Part shown: piece by piece, positions 13,693 to 18,879 of the stretch
Position numbering within the stretch: position 1 is the first letter of the stretch
Layout of the letters: every line of letters begins with the position of its first letter
Source of the DNA: Nitrospirota bacterium
Lineage (GTDB): Bacteria; Nitrospirota; JACRHJ01
NCBI GenBank assembly: GCA_027328825.1
Contig: DAHWTK010000023.1
Coordinates: forward strand, 1-18,879
Direction of reading: 5' to 3'
Length of the DNA stretch: 18,879 nucleotides
Position numbers and translations under genes: made by a program
The notes under the pieces: model-generated
What the model was told of the DNA's origin: nothing
Database searches by the model: none
Seen by the model: only the letters and a program-made list of their open reading frames with translations

Positions 13693-15249
13693 TTAGCCCT
13701 CGTCGGTCGTCAGAAGTTCCGCACCCTGGGCGCGGGATTCCCCGCGGGACGTGCATTTTATCCCCGGATACCCGGTAAGGGGGCATTTGTTCTCGCATAT
13801 CCCGCACCCGACGCAGAGATTCTCGTCCACGTACGGCCTCTTTATCTTGATGACCTCGCCGGATAACGTCGTAATCTTTTCTTCCCGGAGTTTTATGGCC
13901 TTTTCAGGCGTCGGGCAGTGTTCCTCGCAGACTATGCAGTTCGACTCGCCCTTCCAGGGGATGCACCGGCTCCTGTCGAATTCGGCAAGCCCAAGCTTCG
14001 TCTTTCTTTTTTCATGGGGCGTTAAGCGTTTTATAGCGCCGGTCGGGCAGACCTGCCCGCAGAGTGTGCAGTTGAATTCGCAATAGCCCATCCTGGGCAC
14101 CAGTATCGGACTCCACAGGCCCGCAAGCCCGGCCTCGAAAAGCGCCGGCTGTAGACCGTTTGCAGTGCACACCCTCATGCACTCGCCGCACCGGGTGCAT
14201 CTGTCAAGGAACTTGTCTTCGGAAAGAGCGCCCGGCGGCCTGATTAAAGACGGGTCGGAAACCTTCCTGTATCCCTCGGAAAGAAATATGGGCGCAGCCA
14301 CGGCGCCGACGGCAAGCGAAGTAATGACACCGCGCCTTCCCATATTCATCGGCAGAAGCTCCGGCTTATCCCGTCCGATAAAATGCACGGCGTTTTCCGG
14401 GCAGACGCTGCGGCAGTCAAGGCACTCTATACATTCGCTCCTGTTCGTGGATTTGAAGTCATCGCCTATCGCGCCCATCCGGCAGTCCCGCTCGCACTTC
14501 CCGCATGAAATGCAGGAATCCCCGACCCGCCTCCGGGTCAGACCGAAACGTCCCAGGAGGCCGAGGAGCGCGCCGAGCGGACAGAGGTTTCTGCACCAGA
14601 AGCGCTTCTGGAAATACTCCGCCGCCATTATCAGCAGGAATATGGAACCTACCAGCGCGGCCAGGCGGAACTGCGGCTGTTCAAAGGCAAGGAAGTGATC
14701 CTTAAGAAAGCTGAAAACGGGTTCCGAGAATCTGGTTATGGCGTGGATATTCGTAAAATAAAGCGCGTCGAAGAGCGAGTTTATCGCCATGTTGATGCCG
14801 GGAAATATCGATAGCGTAAGGGAGCGTATTAGTATGCTTATCGGGTCGAACAGAAAGACCATCTGAAGCGTGAACAAAGAGGATACCGCAAGGAAGAATA
14901 AAATAAAATATTTAAGCCTCGGAAGGTTTGCCGGGAGCTTTGTCCTTCTTTTAAGCTTCCTGAAGATAGTCGCGTCTGCAAAGTCCAGGACCGCGCCCAT
15001 AGGACATACCCAGCCGCAGAAAAACCTCCCGAATAAAAGCGTGGCTCCGGCCACGGCAAGCGCAGGCCATAGAAGACTTATCAAAGCCCTGCCCGCGAGG
15101 GTTGCCGCACCCGCCACAAGCGGGTCCATGCGCAGAAAGACATTTACCGCATACGGCAGAATGTCGTTGTCCTTATATTCCGTGTTCAGAAAAAGGAACA
15201 CGAAGACAAGGAAGACGGCTATTTGCGAAATCCTTCTTAATACTCTCAT
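13693..15249 (-). CDS. Fused NapH-like membrane and NapG-like ferredoxin polyferredoxin
   Basis: A 518-residue iron-sulfur membrane protein. The first half resembles NapH/NosR C-termini: several transmembrane helices (about 7-22, 55-75, 113-133, 195-212), the paired motifs GRFFCGWVCPMG (74-85) and WCRNLCPLG (218-226), then two 4Fe-4S motifs CxxCxxCxxxC (C246-C256 and C273-C283). At 303-310 an internal twin-arginine motif, MGRRGVIT, precedes a hydrophobic stretch (SLAVGAVAAPIFLS) exactly as in the Tat signal of NapG/MauM. The second half (340-500) is NapG-like, RPPGALSEDKFLDR followed by four 4Fe-4S sites starting at C351, C390/C394, C429/C438 and C479. NapG and NapH normally are separate proteins passing electrons from quinol to the periplasm, so this is a natural fusion in one open frame. 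It starts 5 bases after the DUF362 gene and has a tight AGGAG site. Confidence 0.88.
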   Translation of the reverse strand: MRVLRRISQIAVFLVFVFLFLNTEYKDNDILPYAVNVFLRMDPLVAGAATLAGRALISLLWPALAVAGATLLFGRFFCGWVCPMGAVLDFADATIFRKLKRRTKLPANLPRLKYFILFFLAVSSLFTLQMVFLFDPISILIRSLTLSIFPGINMAINSLFDALYFTNIHAITRFSEPVFSFLKDHFLAFEQPQFRLAALVGSIFLLIMAAEYFQKRFWCRNLCPLGALLGLLGRFGLTRRRVGDSCISCGKCERDCRMGAIGDDFKSTNRSECIECLDCRSVCPENAVHFIGRDKPELLPMNMGRRGVITSLAVGAVAAPIFLSEGYRKVSDPSLIRPPGALSEDKFLDRCTRCGECMRVCTANGLQPALFEAGLAGLWSPILVPRMGYCEFNCTLCGQVCPTGAIKRLTPHEKRKTKLGLAEFDRSRCIPWKGESNCIVCEEHCPTPEKAIKLREEKITTLSGEVIKIKRPYVDENLCVGCGICENKCPLTGYPGIKCTSRGESRAQGAELLTTDEG

Positions 15250-15254
15250 TGCTC

Positions 15255-16160
15255 CTACACCGAAACCTTTTTCAATCTGATTTTGCTTATATCCGCGACG
15301 CCAAGGTCCGCATCCTGCGCAATCTGGAGATAATGAACTTCTTTAGGCGTCTTGCCGAAAAGCGTCGCCGCGACAGTATCCGCCGCGACAATATCAGCCG
15401 AGGCGATTACGGTCTTTGTCTGGCGCACGTCCTGAAGCCTGCCTCCCTGCGGCCCGTTGGCGACCAGTATCCGGGTAGCGTCGATAACCGTCAGGTGAGA
15501 CTTTATGACGCGGTTCAAGTCCGGCAGGGCGTCGTTGATTTCCCTGTGCAGCACGGCGCGGTTCGAGCCTATTACGCCAAGGACGTTCTTCATGCCCATC
15601 GTAAGCAGCGCCGCGCTATGGTGTTTGGCGACAGGGACGTTTATGAACTTATCGGCGTCCAGCACTTCTTCGTATACAGGCCATCTCCTTATCAGCTTGC
15701 CCGCCGGAATGTCCACCATCCTGTATCTTCTCTCGTCCACAAAGGAAAGCTCCACCCGCGGGTCCTTGATATTCTCTACCGCCGGGCCTATGCCGCTGTT
15801 TTCGTAGCAACGGCGTGCGTCGTTGCAGGTGCGGTCGAATACCTTTACTTTCTTTGCGCCGGCTTCGAGGCACATCCTGATTACTTCTGTAACGACATCG
15901 GGATTAGTATCCGCCGCCTGAGCGGGGTTTCTGTCCCAGCCGATGTTGGGTTTTACGACGACGACGTCACCCTTCCTGACAAATGCGGCCATACCGCCAA
16001 GCGCGTTCACAGCCGCGCGCGTAATCTTTCCCGGCGGCACGCCCTTGGCCATTGCGACAAGCGGGCCGTCTAAGGCCAGCGCTTCGCCTATGAAGGAAGG
16101 GCCTATTACCGCGCCCGCCCCGGCAATCGCGGCGGTCTTGATGAAACTCCTTCGGTTCAT
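15255..16160 (-). CDS. DUF362 protein with Tat signal
   Basis: A 301-residue protein of the DUF362 family. The N-terminus MNRRSFIKTAA fits the RRxFxK twin-arginine consensus and is followed by a hydrophobic stretch (AIAGAGAVIGPSFIGEALA), so a folded, probably cofactor-bearing protein is exported to the periplasm. Conserved stretches of the family are visible: VVVKPNIGWDRNP (about 67-79), NVPVAKHHSAALLTMGMKNV (about 193-212) and ILVANGPQGGRLQDV. No CxxCxxC ferredoxin motif is present, in contrast to DUF362 proteins fused to ferredoxins; the polyferredoxin gene that follows after 5 bases may supply electron transfer instead. It overlaps the preceding binding-protein gene by four bases (ATGA). 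The biochemical reaction of the family is not established. It is a paralogue of the partial protein at the right end. Confidence 0.85.
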   Translation of the reverse strand: MNRRSFIKTAAIAGAGAVIGPSFIGEALALDGPLVAMAKGVPPGKITRAAVNALGGMAAFVRKGDVVVVKPNIGWDRNPAQAADTNPDVVTEVIRMCLEAGAKKVKVFDRTCNDARRCYENSGIGPAVENIKDPRVELSFVDERRYRMVDIPAGKLIRRWPVYEEVLDADKFINVPVAKHHSAALLTMGMKNVLGVIGSNRAVLHREINDALPDLNRVIKSHLTVIDATRILVANGPQGGRLQDVRQTKTVIASADIVAADTVAATLFGKTPKEVHYLQIAQDADLGVADISKIRLKKVSV

Positions 16161-16762
16161 ATAAGTCTGTTTTTCTTCAGGAACTTCCTTGTGATTTCCT
16201 TCGCGTTACCATGGCTGCTTTCCGTGGTGAGCCGGATGATAGTGGCGTTATTTATCTTCCCGGCAAGCTTCTCCAAGACGCGCGGCAGGGCCGGGAACTT
16301 CTCAAGCGTGCTCTTCCTCATTATAGGCGCGGCGACAGCGGGGGTAGCTCCGCAGTTGCCCGTAATAACGCCCTTCTCAGAGAATCCGAAAGGCGGGAGC
16401 CATATCTGGTTCTTGTCGCGCTGGTATATATCCTTTACGGTGGAAAATACCTTTTCAGCGTTTCTTTCCGGCTTCTCTCCAAGGACGTCGATATAGCATC
16501 TGCCTGAGTAATCGAGCATTATGTCTATCTTGCCGTTCTTCATCGCTTCCATAAGAGCCGGGAAACTGTTAAATGACTTCGAAACGACTGTCGTGCCGGT
16601 GCGCTCATTTATGAGTATGGCGAGCATCTGGGACATCGTGTTCATGTCCGGCCTGTTGACGGCCCCGATAATCAGGGTCTTCCCGACACATGCAAAAGCG
16701 GGTATCGACATAACGGCTGAAAACATAATCGTCAAGATAAAGAGCGTAAATTTTCTGCGCAT
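16157..16762 (-). CDS. Short glycine-betaine-type (OpuAC/OpuBC-like) periplasmic binding protein
   Basis: A 201-residue exported protein with a signal peptide (about 1-25, SIPAFA then C). The mature part resembles osmoprotectant ABC substrate-binding proteins: TLIIGAVNRPDMNTMSQMLA, an INERTG motif, KNGKIDIMLDYSGRCYIDVL equivalent to the family's GEIDxxxEYTG, WLPPFGFSEKG, and a C-terminal PALPRVLEKLAGKIN. It is clearly shorter than the usual 270-300 residues, mainly in the second lobe, and there is no ABC ATPase or permease gene in the window. It may thus bind a ligand for sensing or for the neighbouring DUF362/polyferredoxin proteins rather than transport. ATG at 16762 is chosen because AGGAGG lies six bases upstream; an upstream ATG at 16792 would overlap the preceding gene and lacks a site. 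Confidence 0.8.
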   Translation of the reverse strand: MRRKFTLFILTIMFSAVMSIPAFACVGKTLIIGAVNRPDMNTMSQMLAILINERTGTTVVSKSFNSFPALMEAMKNGKIDIMLDYSGRCYIDVLGEKPERNAEKVFSTVKDIYQRDKNQIWLPPFGFSEKGVITGNCGATPAVAAPIMRKSTLEKFPALPRVLEKLAGKINNATIIRLTTESSHGNAKEITRKFLKKNRLI

Positions 16763-16775
16763 GGGTGGCCTCCTG

Positions 16776-18329
16776 TTATTGATTTTTACCATTTACCGGG
16801 CTTTTAACCTCCAGCCTGCCCGGCCTTACATTATTCAGAATCTTCTTTCCGCCATCGGGAAAAATGATTTCGACATCATAGCGCGCCTTCTTCTCCTGCA
16901 AGGAGAAAAGGAATTCGTCCGGGGCCTGCGAACAGAAACCGGATACGCCGGGCAGTTCCTGAAATGCGGCAAGGCTTTTTTTGCCGTCGCCCGTCTTGTA
17001 TAACCTCGCCTCGATCCCGGCGCCGCGCGCGCCTTTTATCTCTATCGCCAAGCGTCTTCCACCTGTGAGGTTACGGTAAAGCCTGTTGTGTCCGTCGTAG
17101 TTGGACACGTAAATATCCGGGGCGCCGTCGCCGTCGATGTCAGCGAGGGCAATGCCTTCGTTCCTGTTCCACGGCCCCAGTCCTGAATTCTCAACCTCCC
17201 TGAACTTTCCACCCCCCAGGTTCTTGAATATCTTTACCGGTCCCGCGAACTGCGCCACGACGAGGTCGGTCAGGCCGTCTCCGTCTATGTCCGCCGCCGC
17301 CGCGCCGACAGAATGGCCGGTGTCTATCCCGGATGTCTCCGTCATATCCCTGAACCTGCCGCCGCCCTGGTTTATATATAGCCTGTCCCGGCCATCGTAG
17401 CTTGTGACGAAGAGGTCCGGCAGGCCGTCGTTATTGAAATCCGCCGCGACCGCGCCCAGAGACCAGTCTATGCCGCTAATGCCTGATTCGGCTGTCCTGT
17501 CGGTGAACGTCCCGTCTCCGTTATTTATAAAGAGCTTCTGCCGCTCCGGCTGGCCGTATCCACCGCGGCAGACGAAAATATCGGGCTTCCCGTCTCCGTT
17601 GAAATCAGATACTACAGCCGCCCAGCTCCTGCCCTCTCCGCCAAGCCCGGCCTTGATTGTATCGTCCTCGAACTTAATTTTCCCGCCCGCGCTCACGTTC
17701 TTGAAAAAGGTATTCTTCCCCCAGTTGCAGACGAAGATGTCCGGCCTCCCTGAGCAGAAGAAATCCGCCGCGACCGCCGAGATGCCGTTTTTCTGGTTCA
17801 CTACCCTCGCTTCCACGCTTACGTCCCTGAACGTGCCGCCTGGCTTCCGAGAATACATTACATTATCGCCGTACGGATAGGCGCCACGAACGATGTAGAG
17901 GTCTTCAAGGCCGTTCCCGGCAAAATCCGCGAATACCGCGCCGATACCGTCCTTTCCGGCTCCGCCTTTTATCCCTGATGTCTCGGTTATATCCTCGAAC
18001 CTGAAATTGCCCTTATTTCTGTAAAGCCTGTCTTTCCCTTTAACTACGGGGATGAACATGTCCGGGAGACCATTGCCTTCCAGGTCGCAGAAATTCACGC
18101 CCTCGGAATACTTAAGCGGCGGTATACCGGATTTATCCGTAACGTCTTCAAACCACGCGCCTTTCGAGGATTCAGGCGGCTCTTTCCTGCTTCCCGGCCC
18201 CGGATTCCGGGCCTTGTTTGTCCGCCCTTCCCCTGCCGTTTTAACCGGATTATAGGCCCGACCCGCCCGGGCCGGAGTCCCGGCGGTAATGGCGGCAAAA
18301 ACAAGCGCCATTGCGAATGTCGCGGGCAT
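16776..18329 (-). CDS. Exported FG-GAP/VCBS repeat protein with ASPIC/UnbV domain
   Basis: A 517-residue protein with a signal peptide (1-22, cleavage after PARA). After a basic linker (23-55) it has seven FG-GAP/VCBS repeats with calcium-type D-x-N/D-x-D-G turns, such as DFNGDGKPDIFV, DFNNDGLPDLFV, DIDGDGLTDLVV and DIDGDGAPDIYV, expected to form an integrin-alpha-like beta-propeller. The end (about 410-515) matches the ASPIC/UnbV module (RRLAIEIKGARGAGIEARLY, then a QAPDEFLFSL stretch). Such CRTAC1-like proteins are secreted and bind ligands or partners; no catalytic role is known. Its ATG overlaps the stop of the upstream DUF362 gene (TGATG) and it is followed 13 bases later by the binding protein. 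Confidence 0.92.
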   Translation of the reverse strand: MPATFAMALVFAAITAGTPARAGRAYNPVKTAGEGRTNKARNPGPGSRKEPPESSKGAWFEDVTDKSGIPPLKYSEGVNFCDLEGNGLPDMFIPVVKGKDRLYRNKGNFRFEDITETSGIKGGAGKDGIGAVFADFAGNGLEDLYIVRGAYPYGDNVMYSRKPGGTFRDVSVEARVVNQKNGISAVAADFFCSGRPDIFVCNWGKNTFFKNVSAGGKIKFEDDTIKAGLGGEGRSWAAVVSDFNGDGKPDIFVCRGGYGQPERQKLFINNGDGTFTDRTAESGISGIDWSLGAVAADFNNDGLPDLFVTSYDGRDRLYINQGGGRFRDMTETSGIDTGHSVGAAAADIDGDGLTDLVVAQFAGPVKIFKNLGGGKFREVENSGLGPWNRNEGIALADIDGDGAPDIYVSNYDGHNRLYRNLTGGRRLAIEIKGARGAGIEARLYKTGDGKKSLAAFQELPGVSGFCSQAPDEFLFSLQEKKARYDVEIIFPDGGKKILNNVRPGRLEVKSPVNGKNQ

Positions 18330-18879
18330 CAGACTTTTAAAACCCTTACTTTCTTCAGGTCTATCTCGCCCTCTCCAAGCTTGTATGCGTTCACGACGTG
18401 CGGCACGTCATATCCAGTTATGCCGAAGAGTGTCGCGCCGTAGGAATCCAGAGCCACAGGGTCCGTGCCAGCCATGACCTTGTTCATTACCTTTACGTCC
18501 TCTAAGCGCCCGCCCTGGGGCCCGTTTGCCGTAAGGATCCTGACGGCGTCAAGGACATGGAGGTTGAATTTCACGACGGTATTGAGCTCGGCTATGTCGA
18601 TGTCCAGGTCGTGGTGTATGTTACCACGGTTTCCGCCAAGAAGCCCCATAACGTTTTTCAGGGTCATCGTGAGTCGGGCGGCGTTATGGTGCTTGGCAAT
18701 CGGCACGTTAATGAGCTTGTCGGCCTCGAACGCCGGCTTGTAGAACGACCAGCTTGGAATCGTCCTGCTGTTTTTGATTGGCAGCACCTCGAACTTCCTG
18801 TCATCCACAAATTCGATTACCGCCGCCGGATTGCGGATTGATTCAACAGCGCCCTGTATGCCGCTTCTGTAGTAGCACC
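18329..18879 (-). CDS. DUF362 protein, N-terminal part outside the window
   Basis: The last 182 or so residues of a second DUF362-family protein; the frame is open through the right window edge, so the start lies beyond 18879. It aligns along its length with the complete DUF362 protein at 15255-16160: CYYRSGI here for CYENSGI there, VDDRKFEV for VDERRYRM, NVPIAKHHNAARLTMTLKNV for NVPVAKHHSAALLTMGMKNV, and LTANGPQGGRLEDV for LVANGPQGGRLQDV. No ferredoxin cysteine motif is present in the visible part. The stop overlaps the start of the FG-GAP gene by one base, so it belongs to the same operon. Whether it also carries a Tat signal cannot be seen. Confidence 0.85.
   Translation of the reverse strand, partial: CYYRSGIQGAVESIRNPAAVIEFVDDRKFEVLPIKNSRTIPSWSFYKPAFEADKLINVPIAKHHNAARLTMTLKNVMGLLGGNRGNIHHDLDIDIAELNTVVKFNLHVLDAVRILTANGPQGGRLEDVKVMNKVMAGTDPVALDSYGATLFGITGYDVPHVVNAYKLGEGEIDLKKVRVLKV

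Noticed and set aside
1..18879. CRISPR arrays, insertion sequences, tRNA or rRNA genes
   Set aside because: No spaced direct repeats, transposase motifs or RNA gene signatures were seen on either strand.

Overview
The window is a dense, one-strand segment of a Gram-negative bacterial chromosome. All 19 protein genes I can support lie on the minus strand, most separated by fewer than 30 bases or overlapping by 1-8 bases. Signal peptides, lipoboxes, Tat motifs, a ResB-type cytochrome c biogenesis protein, NapG/NapH-type ferredoxins, a citramalate synthase and a PqqD plus radical SAM/SPASM pair resembling the GeoRSP cassettes of Geobacter suggest an anaerobe of the Desulfuromonadales/Desulfobacterota or a similar lineage. 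That placement is inference: there is no rRNA or other marker gene here. Codon use looks even along the window, with frequent ATA and AGG, and I see no transposase, integrase, tRNA or CRISPR array.

In transcription order (high to low coordinates), block 1 (18879-12717) encodes a DUF362 protein (5' end outside the window), an exported FG-GAP/ASPIC-UnbV repeat protein, a short glycine-betaine-type binding protein, a second DUF362 protein with a Tat signal, a polyferredoxin that fuses a NapH-like membrane half to a NapG-like half, and a HEAT-repeat lipoprotein. It ends at a clear intrinsic terminator (12655-12689).

Block 2 (12635-1427) looks like one long operon: a lipoprotein with two carboxypeptidase-regulatory-like domains, ResB, a membrane sensor kinase, a sigma54-type response regulator, exported beta-helix protein A, a NicO/RcnA-type metal exporter, beta-helix protein B, a TPR protein, beta-helix lipoprotein C, beta-helix protein D, a PqqD-like protein and a radical SAM/SPASM enzyme. 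The four beta-helix proteins share an N-terminal module and a W-G motif, and three end in a DAxxNW(W/F)G module, so they are paralogues made together. No peptide precursor for the PqqD/radical SAM pair was found.

Block 3 (1426-1) holds a strong sigma70-like promoter, an AT-rich palindrome over its -10 element, a highly base-paired element of about 130 nt that matches no RNA class I recognise, a second promoter, and citramalate synthase cimA (C-terminal part outside the window).

Together, blocks 1 and 2 look like an extracytoplasmic programme: at least eleven of the 18 proteins upstream of cimA carry an export signal, combined with electron transfer (polyferredoxin, ResB), metal export (NicO), peptide modification (PqqD/radical SAM) and dedicated two-component control. 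The function of the whole is not established by the sequence.
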